From: Chaetorhynchus papuensis
Taxonomy: Eukaryota > Chordata > Aves > Passeriformes > Rhipiduridae
Direction of reading: 5' to 3'
Assembly: GCA_013396525.1 (NCBI GenBank)
Contig: VWYX01001291.1
Span: 133,701 to 197,700 of the forward strand
DNA: 64,000 nucleotides
The notes under the pieces are model-generated. The model did not search any database. It saw only the letters and a list, made by a program, of their open reading frames with translations, and had not been told where the DNA came from. Below are positions 12,801-27,800 of this stretch, piece after piece (the stretch's first letter is position 1; each line of letters opens with the position of its first letter). Position numbers and translations under genes: made by a program.

Positions 12801-15800
12801 AATCTCTATCCTTAGAGGAGTCCAAACCTTGACTGGACAAGGCTCTGAGAAATCAGGCCTGACTTAGAAGTTAGCATGACTTTTAACAGGAGATTGGATC
12901 AGATGATCTCTAAAAGTCACTTACATCCTGAAGGTTTCTATGATATTACAAGCATATTAAATGTTTAATGAGTGTTACAGTTCCCATCTGAAAACTGTCA
13001 AAAATTTGCAAACTTGTCAAGAAATCAATTTCTAAGCCATTTTTCTGTTGGAAAATAATGAGCTTACTATTGTTCTTGTCCTGTGGAGTTAGATTTAAGT
13101 TAATCTTTCTTTGAAACATGCAGATGAACATTATCAGAGCTCATTGGAAGATTTTATTATGTCATTAGCAACAACAGTGAAGTTTACTACAATGAATGAA
13201 GAGAAGTAAAAATCCTTGATTACCTCTTCTCCATGGTAATTATTGAACAAGTTTATTGAGGTGGTGCTCCTAAGTGTTTCATAATTCTGGCCTATTGTGT
13301 TAGGCACACAGGAAAAGATGCTTTCTGCAGTTCTGCACTGCTTACTTTTCTAATTAAGTATAATTTTCCCTTTAATACTCAAAGTCATGGGTTTGGTCAC
13401 ACGTATCCTGATGAAAATCAAGCCGAATGCAAGCGATGGAAATTTAGATGCAAGGTGTATTTCAAGATTCTTTTTAGACTTGGGTCTGTCAGAACTGGTT
13501 ACCAATTTGTGGAGCTGTGATTTGCGGGCTGAATTTTTTTTAAGCACTCGGCTTTTAAAAATAAAAAGTCTTTATTGGGAAAATGTTTTCCTTCTGCAAA
13601 TTTGTGGTGATTTTCTGTTAGAAATAGAAACATACTAAATTTTACAGAGTAACCATCGATACCTGTAACAAAAAATTATCTTCTAAAACCAGACTCAGGT
13701 TACAGTTATATTCTCCCTCATCCTAATTTTGCTATATTTAGTGCAGTAAGAGCCTGAAATGTAATACTTAAGTTCTACATTCATCTACTTTATAAAGCAA
13801 TAGACCACGTTCGTTTCAGGTTTCAGCAGCTCCCCTTAAACAGATTCAAGGCTTTTAAAAGGCATAATTTGGGAACACATGAAGGTCAGTGTACAGTCAT
13901 GTGCTCTCTTCTGTGCTTTGAGTAATAACGCTTGAGAGCAGGGACACAACTGTACCTTTTTCTAGTTGACAAAACAAATTTATGTCTACTTCTCTATTTG
14001 AAAGTATGAAAAATGCACTGTAAAGTTCACTACATTTAAAAGAAAACAAATTCGAGGAGACTGAATTGTGTGCAAGATAGTTATGTGAGTTCCTCTCAAC
14101 TCTGAAAATGTAATGTGATGAGTAAAAAGCATTTGGACTAAAAATCTTGCAGCTCTACACATGCATCATACCCCATTCATGCTGTGTTTTTACCCCCAAA
14201 AACATGTCACAGTGACTCAGCAGTAGTTCCTGACTTAAAAATTCTTCGTGAAAAAAACGGTAGGTTTATTCTTATATTCCGGCCTTACAAGATTTGCTTT
14301 TTTTTTTTTTAAGTAGAGAGATTATTTTGTTTCACATTTAAAAGAAATTAATTCCTAATCTAATTTGCTTCCTTGGAAAAAACGACTTTACAATTTATCT
14401 ATTACAAAGACAACTGAAAAGTGTAGTTTTCTATCAGGAGTGAGTTTACAGGGTGAAGGAAACCAAGGCAGTCTACACCTTGGCTTGTTCTCTCCTGCAG
14501 GTACCAGTCCTGGGGGCAAACAGGAAGAGGTTCTCAAGGCAGGTTAAAAATGAACGTAACTCAGAAGGAGGAGATGAAGGTATCCAGGCTCTGTGCTCTG
14601 CAGTTACCTGGCCCAGGGCAGAAATCCCTGGCTGAGGGGAGTGAGGAATGCAGCCCAACAGCTGCGCCAGGAGGCGGCTGCATCCTGGCTCTGGCCATGA
14701 GAGCCGGCCAAGGATGGGTCACCAGAGCCGGGCGAGTGGCCTGCAGGAGCCACGGTTGCTATTCTGGCTCCGTGGCTGTAGCAGGCAGCTATGGAGACAG
14801 AGTGGAAGTCATGTGCCCTGACCACATTATAGGAGTGGATTAAATTCCTTCTCCTATTTCATATGCCAGATCATTTGGGCTTTATGGAAACTTAATCCTG
14901 TATGTATTTTTCTGGTTTATGTCCTAGTGTATTATAAGACACCATGAAATTTAACTCAGATGCTTCCTTTGTACAAGAATTATCACAGTAGCTTTAAAAT
15001 ACAGCTTTTTAACATCCTTATAGGTAAAAAAAAAAATAGTTTTTCTTGGGTGGCATTATGCCTTTTACTTGCAATGATGTGCTGTTGTTCTGTAAACCTT
15101 GTCTGTCTTTGTAACGTCTCCTCCAGGGTGTCAGTGATGTGGAATTTTCTTGATTATCTTCAAAGATAGTGTGGAGGATAATGCAGTGTTTAAAATCAAC
15201 TGGAGATAGTTCAACAAACAAAAATGATGAAAAGTTTAGGGAAATAATAGCTGAGAGAAGGTAATGAGGGCTGGGCATGTTCCTGCAGAGGTTAGCACAA
15301 CTGAGGAGAGAAATTACTACTTATCACAAAACATAAAGGAACATTACAGAGCAGGCCAGAATCATTTAATTTCATCAGTAATCAATGACAGAATGAGAAA
15401 TTATGTGTGGTGGGAAAAGTATTTTTAAAATTAAATACTAAGAAACTATTTTAACCAATAAGCAATAAGACAATCCAGGAGGGCATGTTGTGTAATCACT
15501 GTCATTGAAAACGCTCAGGTCTAGGCTTGATATCTGTCTATCAAGGATGCTATCAGAACAATGATAATTTTCCTGGTATTAGAAGGAAAAAATGTAGTAG
15601 TCTATTAGTTTACTTCAACCCAAGTAATTACACGATTTGTTTGCATATGATATTTGCAAATAAAATGCACTTAATGGTGTGTTTTTTGTTGTTCATTTTT
15701 GGGGTTTTTTAAAGTGAAGACTTGACAGATCCTCTGCTTTTGTGCCAGGAATTCTGCAGGCGTATTTACTGTCTTTTAAAATGAGTTACTGTGTTGTTAC

Positions 15801-18800
15801 CTTAGTATCCAATCTAAAAAAGCATAGGAATGAGAGGAACATTAATGTATTTGATGCTGTAAAGTTATCAGAGAGAAACATGAAATCATAAGCCAAATTT
15901 TCGGATTCTCATTTCATCTTTTTAAGCATGTGATATGAAAGCTCCCTATAGCATATAATCTCTTCTCTGCTGTATCACTGAAGCAGGGTAAAATGGCAAT
16001 AAAATCTTTATTGAGGTCATTGCTTCATTGGGAACTTAAATATTTGCCTAATTTTAAGAATAGAATCCTTGAAAATTCTTATAGCTGAGCAGGTACACAA
16101 GAATTTTGGCTGGTTAGTCATAAATTTCTGAATAAAGGTTTCTGGTATCCAGATTAGAAGCATCTTGGGTTTTTTACAAGTTTAGGGACGTAATTTTCTA
16201 GTGTTTCCAATAATAAGCAAATTAAATGAATGTGTTTATTCTCTTATATTCACTGAAATCAGAAAGAGTCTACCCTCTGCTTTCAGGTGATTTTGAAATA
16301 AACCTGTTCTGTGTGAAGGGTGCCAAGAGTTTATACACAGCTCAGAGACAGCAGCATGATTGTAGCCTGCATTTGGGATTGGTAAAAATAATCTTAGGAA
16401 ACCTAGGAAATGCTCTGCAATTGGAGTACCTGTATTTCAGTATTTTAGCTGAAGATATCTTTTGCAAAAGAGGAAATTATTTAAACCTTATTCTAGAAGT
16501 GGGAAAACCTGGGAAAATGTGAACAGCTACCAGTTTCTCACTGATGGTACTGAGACTGTGCAGTTACACCTGGCAAAAGATTGTGTTATGCACATCATAC
16601 TTGGGTTTTGGTAGGTAATAAACAAAGTTGCTGCTTTTCCTTACCTTAGTGCAGAACACTCGAACTGTTTGTTTTGTGAGCTGTCCTTGAAACCTGATGT
16701 TGTTTTAAAACTTTGACTTTTGCCATTTCAGAATGGAATGGGATCATACTTAGGCCTTTTAGGTGGATTATTTATTGGTCTTATTATGTGATAGCATTTA
16801 TAAATGGCAGTTTCACAAATAATTAGGAACTGGAACAAAAGCCCATCAGGCTCTGACATCTGTTGCACATAATGCCCATAAAGCTGTATTTAATCAAATA
16901 AGTTAGCATAAAACCTGAATTTATTTATTAAAATATTTTGTTGAAAGAATCCCATTGAGATGCAGTGTGTCATTTCCAAGGGTATCCTGGGATACTGGCC
17001 AAGATATGACACTTAAGGAATGTTATTGAGAGCAGCGTGCTTTGATGTCTCATTTATTTTGCAGTTGAATTTTCTTTTTTTTTTTCTTTGTTATATGAAA
17101 ATAGGTTGCTGAGAGAATTGTTTATTCCAAAGAAGTTGTCCTGATAGTATTCTCTGGTTGGCAGTACAGATTGCTACTTTACTAGTAGATATAAATTGTG
17201 TTTTAAAAGTGCATGTATATGGGTTTATTACCACTTCTTAGTCCATTTTTACGCTGGTCTGATGATTAACCAAACATATGCTTCCTGCTTTATGGTGTCA
17301 TGAGCAACTTCCTGCTGCAGTTCAGTTTACTGAAACCAATCTTACTTTTGATTTTTTCCAAAGTAACATTTATTTTCTTAAGCATACGTGGCTCACCACT
17401 TTTTTTCTGGGTTTATTTAGTATTAAATATTTACGTTGTATTGGTGAAAGCATTCAGATTTCATCAGAATACAGAAGTCTTTTAGACATCTCTAATTATC
17501 TATTGCCAAGTCCACTTTATCTGTGATTAGTATGAAAGGGTGAATGTTTTTGTCAGGAGCTTATAGCTTTGCTTTTGTAATAGGCTGCATTTTAAGCAGC
17601 CAATTGGATTGGTGTTGGCCTTTGAAAGATGCAAAACACTTTGAAGGAAGACTTAAATGAACCAGTAAAGATTGTGCAAGCACACACATTTAATCTCAGG
17701 ACTATCTGCATTGTAGTTCAAGCTCTGGGAAACTGAAGGAATTGCTCTGGAGAATAATCAAAGGGTACAGCTTTATTACATCTCTGTTCCGAAAACGAAG
17801 GGGCTGTTTTCTCTGGTTTAAGGACCTGGGTGCTGTGCTGATAAAAGGAAGAACACAGCGTCTTAGACACCACATTAGAAGTATTCAGGATGTGTCCAGC
17901 TGTGAAATCGATGGTTAATTTGAGTAGAGAATTGACACAGGAGCTGTATACAATTTTTTCTTGTGGACATCAAAAATAATTTTGAAATAAGATGAAGTAG
18001 GCCCTCCTGAAGGTTGACTCCTCCCAAAGAATTGCTTTTTGAGTGTTGGCTCTCAAAACAAGTTTAGGTGGTTTTTGATCATCACTTTAAAATTGAAAGC
18101 ACAGTCATTTTAGATTCAGACAAGAAAAGGACACGCATTCACAAACATGAACGTGGTTTTGTGGAGACCTCACAGCACCTTCCAGGACCTGAAGGGAGCC
18201 CACAGAGAAGCCAGAGAGAGACTCTCTGTCAGGAACTGTAGTGACAGGACAAGGAGCAATGGGTACAGATTGAAAGGGGGAAAATTTAGGTTAGATATTA
18301 GGAAGAAGTTTTTTACTGTGAGTGTGGTGAGATGCTGGAACAGGTCGCCCAGGGAGGTTGTAGATGCCCCAACCCCGGAAGTGTTCAAAGCCAGGTTGGA
18401 TAATACCTTGAGCAGGCTGGTCTGGTGAGAGGTGTCCCCGCTCATGGCAGAGGGGTTTGGGAGTAGAGGATCTTTAAGGTCCATTCCAACCCCTTAGCAT
18501 TTTGTGAACATACTTTAATCCTGTTCTGGGGTGTTTCTCAAACATAATAGTTTAAAAAGACGAGATTGAATTATGGTCTTGACATGGAAAACTATGAATA
18601 ATCAATTTGTCAGCCCTCTATGAACAAAGAAAGTCAAATTCATATAAGATCAAGAAGAAAAATTTATACTTCAAAGCTAAAACAGTTATGAGAGCTCTAA
18701 ATTATTTATTTATATATTTTCTTACTAACTTTTCATCTAGTGTGTTTCGTAAATCTTGACATTTTCTCCTTTATGAGCAATGTGGGCAAAAATATGAAAT

Positions 18801-21800
18801 GTATGTTTTGTATTCACATGCTCTCCAGCAGAGATGAATACATCTCTAAATACTTCTGTGGTTGCACACTACATTTGATTATTTTCTTCTGATTGTATCA
18901 AAGGGATTTTTAAAACCGAATATCTGTTGAGACTCAAGGGGACTGATTAAATCACTTACTTGCTTTTATTCCTGCATGCTGTTTTTGTGTCTCCTTTTGG
19001 AATCTGCCATTCCTTTTTCTTTGTCTTCTTTGAGAATGATAACTGAAATACTGCAGGCTCTGTATTAGTGGTATTGAAGGGGGTTTGATAGTTTGGTTTG
19101 TTTGTTGTGGTTTTTTAAAAATCATACATCATTAGTTCCTAAAGTCTCTCCCATGGAGCTGAGATTATTTTTTGTAGGCAGCATTTACTAGTATTACAGG
19201 CTTTAAACTAATTTTGAGATATTTTTTAACCTTTAAAAGTAGGTGAAAGTGGCTGAGGTTAATAGCTGAGAAGTCCCGGCTTTCAACATTAATGTCAGTC
19301 TTTTCTTCGGTGCTTTAGCTTCCATTATTCATTTCTGATCACAGTTTGTGTGTGTCACACATACACCCATGCTTGACACAAGCAGCTCCTGAGTTGCTCT
19401 TATGTGGATTTAAGGAAGGTCAATTTCTTTGCCTGTGTTACCTCATCAATTACTTAACGTATTAGTGTTTTAGTTATTAGTACAAGATTGTCATTAAAAG
19501 TGATCATCTCCATCCTTGTGAGTCTTAGCTCACTGACAGAAGTACAGGAGAGTCTTGTCCTTGTCTTTGCGATTGCTATACTGTGGGGATTTTCTAAAAT
19601 TATTTTTTAGTTTTACAAATACACATTTGTAAAGTCAGCATTAAGGCCACATCTAAGAATAAAGAAGGACTGAATCAATCTTTATTTATTAAAGGATTTT
19701 GAAAGTTTGTCTCGTGAAAAGCAATTAAGTGTCAGCAGTTGCATGTGGATTAACTATAGTCCAGGTTAACAACTGTCAAATCATGAAGACAGATTACCAA
19801 ACTGATGACTACAAGGTGAAATTACATGACTACCTGAAAAAAAATAAACTATAACAAAAAGCAAAAAAACCCCAAACCCTTCAGACAAAAAAAAGAAAAA
19901 AAAAACCACAAAAATAATCAACAAAGCCCCCTAGTCCCCAAAACCTTCTTTCAAGCATTAGAGCTCTAGAAGTACATATTTAAGAAGCTGTGGCAGAGTT
20001 TATTTGCTGATCTCAATTGCTAGGATGTATTTCAAGAGAATTAACTTTGCAGGGTCCATATGTGTGTGTGCACATTTTAGCAGGATGTCAGTTTTCATCT
20101 GTCCCCTACCTCGGAGCTGCTGTGGTCAAATGCTGCGTGTCTTGCGTTGCTCCATGAAACACCACCTTCCTTTCTCAGGTTTGAGAGTGTGAAGTTGTAG
20201 TATTTCTAACTAAATGTCTGCTGAGCTGGAATATCACAAAGCATCACTTACTGTGATTTCAATAAATACAGAGCTGTACTGTGTTGGGGAAAGGAAAAAT
20301 GTGGAAGTAGTTTTCTATGGCACACAATGCAGTCATTTTCTGAACTCTTCTAAGAGGTGTTTTCAGCTGTAAAGGTTGTATTCAGGTGGATATTTTCTCT
20401 TTTGATAAGAGTCTTAAAGGTGGAGGGGGAATTAAGGTTCTGCACTCTTATGTTGCAGTATCCTTGGGTCAGCTGTCTGTGATTTCTGCACATTGACTTA
20501 GACAGTTTAGGGAAGTCGAATATCCATCAGAGAATCCTAATACCTATTTCAGTCAGGGCTTTTTTTGAAGTTTAAATGGTTAAATGCTACGTGACAGCCT
20601 TGACTGAATAGTTGGAATCCTTTTCAGAAAGCATCGTGGTATGGACCAAGACCAGACACACTTCAACTGCAAACTTGAGTGCAATAAAAGCTTAAGCACA
20701 GGTTAAATGCTCTTTGTATGTGACATTTTAGGTACATACCTTCCTTAAAATATTTTAAGGCTACTCTAATTGTTCCTATATTTATTGAAAGAACAGTATT
20801 CTATGTCATTGCACAGTAAGCTGTTTACATGCATGCTTTCTTTGGGAAAAACTACTGTAATTACAGTAGTGATTTATTTTATGTATAAATGGAGTGGGAG
20901 CTACTGCAGTGGGAAGTTGAGCATGAGGCTGGGCTGAAGGCAGAGTAGGTCTGTGGTATTCCCCAGCCCCAGGAGACACTGCACACACCCTGTCATCTCT
21001 TAATAAGTTCTTTTTCTGTTTGGTTGTAGTCCCTAATGCAGCCACCAACAGATGTGTGGAGGAGCCAAGTGTCCTTCACTGGTCAGTGGCATTTGCATTC
21101 CTGACCTCTCCTTTTACACCTCTGATTCCCCTCAGAGTCAGCTGCGGGAGGATTAGCCAGCAAAGATACACACCTGTGGAATATGGTGAAAGTAGTAACC
21201 TGCCACACAAAATGTAAAGCTTAGCAGCTCTAAGCTGAGACAATGTTTCCTTAGTGCAGAGGTGTTATAGCTTGGTTTAAGGGATGGAAGGAAGCTTGGG
21301 ATTTATCATGATCCTTTTATATCAGGGTATTCTTTTCCTTTGTAAAATATAACAAAAAAGTGATCTTGTGCTCCTGTTTGAGATATGGATGCATGAAGCC
21401 TCTTGTTACATTAGGACCTTTGATATCCATTTTGATTAAATTCTTGTCTAGGATTACTGCCTTCTTTTAGGAAGTGTGGCTGAGCTTTTTTTTTTTTTTT
21501 TCCTTTTCTAGTGCTTCTGTGTGGTTTTTTCCCAAATGTACTGCTTTGGCTTCATTTCTTTTCTCTATCTTTTAGTTGTGGAGATGCTCGTGAAAGTCCT
21601 TGTGGATGTTTTAATTTTTTATGTTATGTGTTTACTCCTTGCTTTAAAGCTGTGTATATAATACCCTAAAATAGGTCTGGTTGTAATATTTTGAAGAGAA
21701 TTGCCTTGAAACATCAAATACCTCTGTAATACCCCATGGTATGGTACCATTCAAAGATGTATTTGGACCTACTTATGGATTTGTAGTAGTTCTTTTTGGT

Positions 21801-24800
21801 GGCCTGTATCATCCATAAAAATAGCAATCTCAAACTAATTTTGCAGTGAAATCTTTGTATGGTGGTTTAAAACTCCAGAAGATACTTTTCCTTATAGGCC
21901 AGACCAAACATCTGAACCCACTCATTTGGGTCATTATAAGGAAACCCATTGAAAATGGGAGTGAAGCTCCTCCACTTAGCTCAGTTGAACTGTCTTGCTC
22001 TAACTTTGTGCAATACTCAAATAACTGTCCTGAATGCAGCCTTCAATGGGTTTTCAGAAGTTACAGGCTCTGTGACCTGTGGAAATATTTCATGTTATGT
22101 TATTTCTTGTGAACAAAGAAACAGCAAACGGCATTCCCAATGTTACACCCTTCCTAAGAAGGTATAATTCTGAACTTTCTCCTCCATGACTCTCCAACTC
22201 TGACAGGAAATAATAGAACTCGTGTGTTGTGGTTTGTTAAAAAAATGTAGATTTCTGTTCAAAATTGTTTGTCAGTCTCTCAGAAAACTAGAAGTAATTA
22301 AATAGAAAGTTCTACAGATTTGTGCCATTTCTGTACCCTCTCATCTCAAGATGGTGTGAGAAGCAGACAATTGTAATAACTTGCTGCTACTCCTTTCCAG
22401 CTAATTTGATCTTGTTCCTTAATTCTGACAGATTGTTTTTAATTTTCCCATCTGTTCCATAAAAATCTCAAGTGATTGACTCCTAGGAAAAAATAATGTC
22501 TAATAGCTGAGCCATTTTTAATGAGTTGGTATGAGTTATTTAATGAGACGTGCTGAAGAAGGCAAGCCAAAGGAAAGATTGGGCCTGGGGTGGTGGATGT
22601 AAAGAAAGGTAAAGGGCAACCATCTGCTTCAGGAAGCTTCCACTCTTCTCTTCCATCAGCAGCTTTAGGCTGCTGCTCTCTCCAGTTTCAGGCAGTGCCC
22701 ATGGACAAAACAACAAAGGTTCAGTAGCAGTAATTCCTTTTTCCCTTTTATTTAGTGCAGTGTCTGCCCTCAGACAATACTGCTTTGGGGAGAGGAACTC
22801 ATGAAAAGGAAAAAAAACTCAAAGAAAGAAGAGTAATATTTAAGTAACCTTAAAAATATTATGGTCTGTGGTTTAACTTCATTTCTTCCAGCAACCTACA
22901 CAAACTCACAGATATTTCAGAAAGAACCCCAGTGCTAGTAAACAGAGTGAATGTTCTCCTCCAGCCTCTCTGAAGGCTAAAACCTTTGCTTTAAAATTGC
23001 CTGCAAATGGCATCTCCCAGGGCAGGAAGCCATCAATATGCAGTACAGGTCTTTGAGAATAGCAACCATGAATATAAATGCTAACATCTGGACTTCTCCC
23101 TTCTGTTTTGGTTTTTATATATTATTATAATAAACATTAACATTATTTTTAATAATCATCAGATAGCATTTTCTTTGGCAGCTTGAGACTTCATTATTAA
23201 ATCAAATAGTGAAAATAAATATACAGTTCTTTTACAAGGAAAGTTGAAAGTTTGACTCAACCCTGCAAATATGCCATTGTGGGTCTATCTATTGTAGAGT
23301 TCATAGAATAATGAATTAACGTCTCAATAGCATACAGTGAGGCAGAACAAATGAGAGAATGCTGCCATGGTAATGAGCAAAATATACACTTGGGTTTTTT
23401 TTGGCAGTGGGCTACCAACTCAGGAGAAAAACTTTTGTCTGCATTTTCTTAAACTAGTAAAACCTGAGAGGGTGTTAAGCAAGCAGAGAACATCAGTACT
23501 CTACACATCCAGAGCATGTGCAAATACTCAGGCCATCAGGTGTCCCCATGACGTTTATTGCAACCAAATAACCACTGAATGTAGCAGTTGAAGTTAGTAG
23601 TTTAAATTTATACAAAATCGTACTTGGATGGTGTCTGCTTTGGAACCTGAGCTCAGCAAGTAGCTGCAGATAGGAGATGCTCTGTGCTTATACAGAACTC
23701 ACTGGCTCTGAATGAGACTAGACTGTGCCTGAGGTTTTGACTATCCTAATTTGAGAATGATATAAGGGAAAATATGTTTTTATTTGCAAGGATTTTTTGC
23801 TATCTAGTACCAATATTCTTAGACTGAAAGAGAGGGTGGTGGTGGTGTTCCTGTTGGGAAGAAGGAATTGATTGGTGCTTATTTTCATGCCACAAGACAA
23901 AAGTGACTTAATTTTGAGTAAATTCTCATGGGCTTTGGGAACATGACCCGTTATCTATCCCTCTAGATGGATTTTGGACAAGGACCTTGTTGTGTTGTGG
24001 CTTTAGTAATAAATCTTACATGTATTTATGTAGTTGAAATTAAATTCACAAGATGTAAGTTTAATAGTTCTGCATTAGTCCTTCATAAAGCATTGATCTT
24101 TTGTTTTTTTATCTTCCTCCTCAGTGTGTCAATCCTGATCTTTAATACTTCTCGGCAGTGCTTTGTTGTGGTGAAGCAGTTCCGCCCAGGTAATCCTCTT
24201 TTTTAGATTTACTTTTGCTCTCTAGTGAAGCAAGCTTTTAAGGGTTTAGCAGTTAAAAGTTGGTGCATCTGTGGTGATAAAATCTTTGTTCTGTATTCTG
24301 TTTCTTTGTATGATAGCCCATCCTTTTCAGTCAGTCAGAATTTCTAACCAGGGAAATTTCCATTACAGATGAAACAAATGATCAGGGTAGCTTTACATTC
24401 TGCTTTTGGGCTGGTTATTGTCCTCTTTTGGATGAAATTACAAACAGCTCTACAATGATCGTGCAAGAAATTGCTTTAATTTGAAGTTCCTTCTTGACCT
24501 ACTTGTACAGAAGCACAGTATTTTTCATTTTGTTTTGTATTAAATATTCTTTTTATTTTTACTGTCTTATTGTGCATTGTATAGTTGGGAATTTAAAGTG
24601 AGGGAGATTCAGGACTGTATGCTTTTTCATCAGTATGTGGACAGCTTCATTTTACCACTTATTATTATTAATTTAGGTTAATATACTTTTTTTTCTGAGT
24701 TTTTGTATCAGTTATTTTAATTCACAGCAGTATTTACTTTCTGGAAGTTAAAAAGGAAATGCATATTCTCTGCATGTTAATTAAAAGAAATCACAAGGTA

Positions 24801-27800
24801 TTTCACTGACTGTTGCTAAGAGACCATTTCAAGACTGCTCATGGTAGACTTTAGAGGAAACTTTCTAGGGTAGTGTCACACTGCCCTTTCTTGCTGACAG
24901 TGATTACAGCCTCTGCAGTGCTGGGCAGCAGTGTTACACCGACAGTGCATCCTTCTCATGAAGTGCTAATTGCCTTGTATAAAGTGTTTGGTTATTTGTT
25001 CATCACTAATCCGCTGTCTTTTATTTGCCAGCGAATAAAGGGCTCCTGTAGCTGTTGCTCTCTTTGAGGCAGTTTTGGGGAGAAGCCTTTTTATGTGTGC
25101 ATATACATATATATATATATATCTATGTGCTGAGCAGCAACACAATCATTGCATTATCTGTATGGAAGTGTCAAATCAGCCTCAAAAGACTGGACTGTTC
25201 CTGGAGTTAAACCATTCCAGAGGCTGGAGCTGCTCAGACACCTGGCCTTAGGCACAGTGGTCAGTCAGACACACCACAGCAGCTCAGTGATCACAACCAT
25301 GCCCTGACATTGCTCACGTCCCTGTATTTATAATTATATCTCCATTCCATGGTTGTTGTCTGCCCTGGTGCCTGTTCCACAAGGCAGAGACAAAGGCTGA
25401 GGCTTTTCCCACTGCCAGATCCCACCAGGATCCCACCAGGAAGGCGATCACTCGTTGCTGTGAGTGAGCAGCTGCCGCTCGCTCTCCAGGCACGTCCCCT
25501 GCACGTGTGCTTGGTGCCGTGTGTGCTCATCTTTCCTAGGCTGTGCTGTCAGGAGCAGCTTTTCCCACTGCTGTCTGTGGTGCTTGCAAAGGCACTCATC
25601 CCTCCCTGCCCTTACATTCCCACCCCATTCCCTTTGGCAGCAGCAGCCCTTATGCAGCCACAGCAGAATGGCTGCAGACAGGGGTTCTGAGGATCAGGCA
25701 GCTGAAGGAGTTCATGCTGACTTGAGGGGTGGCAGGAGCACACAGCCAGTGAGGCAAACAGTGTGCTCTGGGCTTAGATCATCTTGAATGATCATGAAAT
25801 CACACACTTGGGAGGAGCAGAGAGAAGAAAGTTAAACGTATCTCTGTATATGTTTCTCACCCATGACTAATTTGCAAAGGTATTGGTCAATGCTTATTTT
25901 GGTAGGCAATTGACCACACATTTACAAATATAATCAAATGGTATATTCCTGGGAAGGGCTGGAATTAGGACCTATGAACATGTACTCTGGTTTATTCACT
26001 GTAAGTATAATGACCTTTCAATGGATTGTGATGTTTGTTTTTCCACTGACTTAAAACAAAGATTTGAATCATAAGCCATGTTCTGTTTCAGGACATATGA
26101 AATACCAGTGCAGGCAGAAGTTTAGAGAGGAGCCAGCACCTCCCCCAGGCAGCCAAACCCCACTGGCTCCTTAGTCCCTACTGTTTTCTTCTGTTTAGGG
26201 GTAGCAAACAAGTCCCTATATGCGTCACCTACAAAGGCTGCTTTGAATAACAATTGTGATCTTATTTGCTCCGTTTGGTTGAGCCATCTATCCTTTGTTC
26301 CACCTTACAGAGAGGAAGGTGAGAACATCAGTTCTACTGGAGTTTCCACTCTGAGGCTTCTTACAGCTGAGTGGCTCCAGGGGTAATTAGTTCAGGCCAC
26401 CACTTCCTTGGGAAGCCTTTTCCAATGCCTGCCAATCCTTTCTGTTGTCATTCTTCCTGATGTGCATCCAGAAGCTCCTCTGGGCACAGGCTGATTCCTT
26501 ACCATGCTGCCACTCGTGGCCGTGTCCATCTGGCAATGGAGGAGACTGCCTAGCAATGAGCAAGTGGCAGTTCCTGGCCAAGGAGGCATCGGAAGACAAG
26601 GAAACAATGGGACAAGTGGGTGGGTGACGGTGCTGGAGCCTCTGGGTTCTGCTTTCCGAACTCTTTGTGGATTTGCAGTAAGATGACAACCTGTGATGAG
26701 GAGGAGGAGAGGTTTCCCTCTGAGGAGTGTGCCTTAGGCAGTAGGTCACACACTGCTTTTCCATCCAGTTCTTTATCACCCAGTGCATCATTTGTGCAGT
26801 CAGATTTGCACCTTCAGGAGAGGTGTGGGAGAATCTCTGTTCCCTGATATTAGCAGGCAGCTTGGCTTTGTAGGCTTTGCTTATCTTAGAGAGATAAACT
26901 GAGTTTGAACTGTTTGCAAGCCAGGTGATATTAAATTCATAATCAGACTCCTTGGTGAATGCTCTAATAATTGGGCTCTTAAAGAAGTGGCTAGTACTGC
27001 TTCTTTTCTTCCTTATCTACAGAGAAAAGCTGTTCCTGGGCTTGAAGTGTGGGCATACCACAGGACTTCGTTTTGAAGAGGACTGCTGGATTAGGTCCTT
27101 CTGGGAATGTGGGTCTTGATCTACGTGGAGCACAGTCGTGCTGAGGGAGAAGGAGAGTGGCAGGTGCCTGATGGAATGACAGGATGGGTTTCAGGGATAC
27201 AAAAGACTTTTAACACTCTTAGGTCACATATTTCATATTTCTGTATCCCACACTCTTACCTGCGTTCTGTTTTAATGCCCAAAGCCTTTAATGGGATGAA
27301 TGTGTTGTTCCTTTTTTTAATTGTCTGATACGGGTATGTCAGTACTAAAAAAGAAATAAAACTTTCAGAGGATTTGGCTCATCTCAGAGAAATCTTGGAT
27401 GTGGTTGTCATTTATGGTAATTTTCCTAGCTTTTAGAAGTTTTTGGAATAATGACAATAGACACCCTTCAAGGAGCTGTCCCTTAGAGCTGGCAGGGAGT
27501 ATTTTTTTTTTCTGGCTTCATGCTGTGCTTTAAGAAAGAAAATTGAGCTCTAAGTCATGTCTCTCAAGTAAGAAATGAAAACTCCTATCTGTACCTGTTT
27601 GAATCTCAAAGACCTGGATGTACCTAAGACGAGCAGCTTTGAAAGTTTTAACTTCTGGAGAAAGATTAGATTTTGGATGTTGGACTGATCTGACATCTCC
27701 CTTTCATGTGCTGATCTTGCTATTCTACACTTCTGAGGTGTCAAAGCGAGCATTGCAGAAGGAGCCCAGGCACAAATTTCTGGGGTATAGACTCTACCTC

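Larger units (their letters stand above)
9838..24124 (+). other. NUDT14 intron 2
   Basis: A 14.3-kb AT-rich intron. It carries CR1 fragments at about 12.73-12.95 kb and 18.15-18.51 kb, a GC-rich patch at 14.46-14.83 kb and an A-rich tract at 19.84-19.92 kb. ORFs such as 12056-12322 and 13387-13638 are open for 80-90 codons, but their composition is not convincingly coding and no family was recognised. Confidence 0.8.
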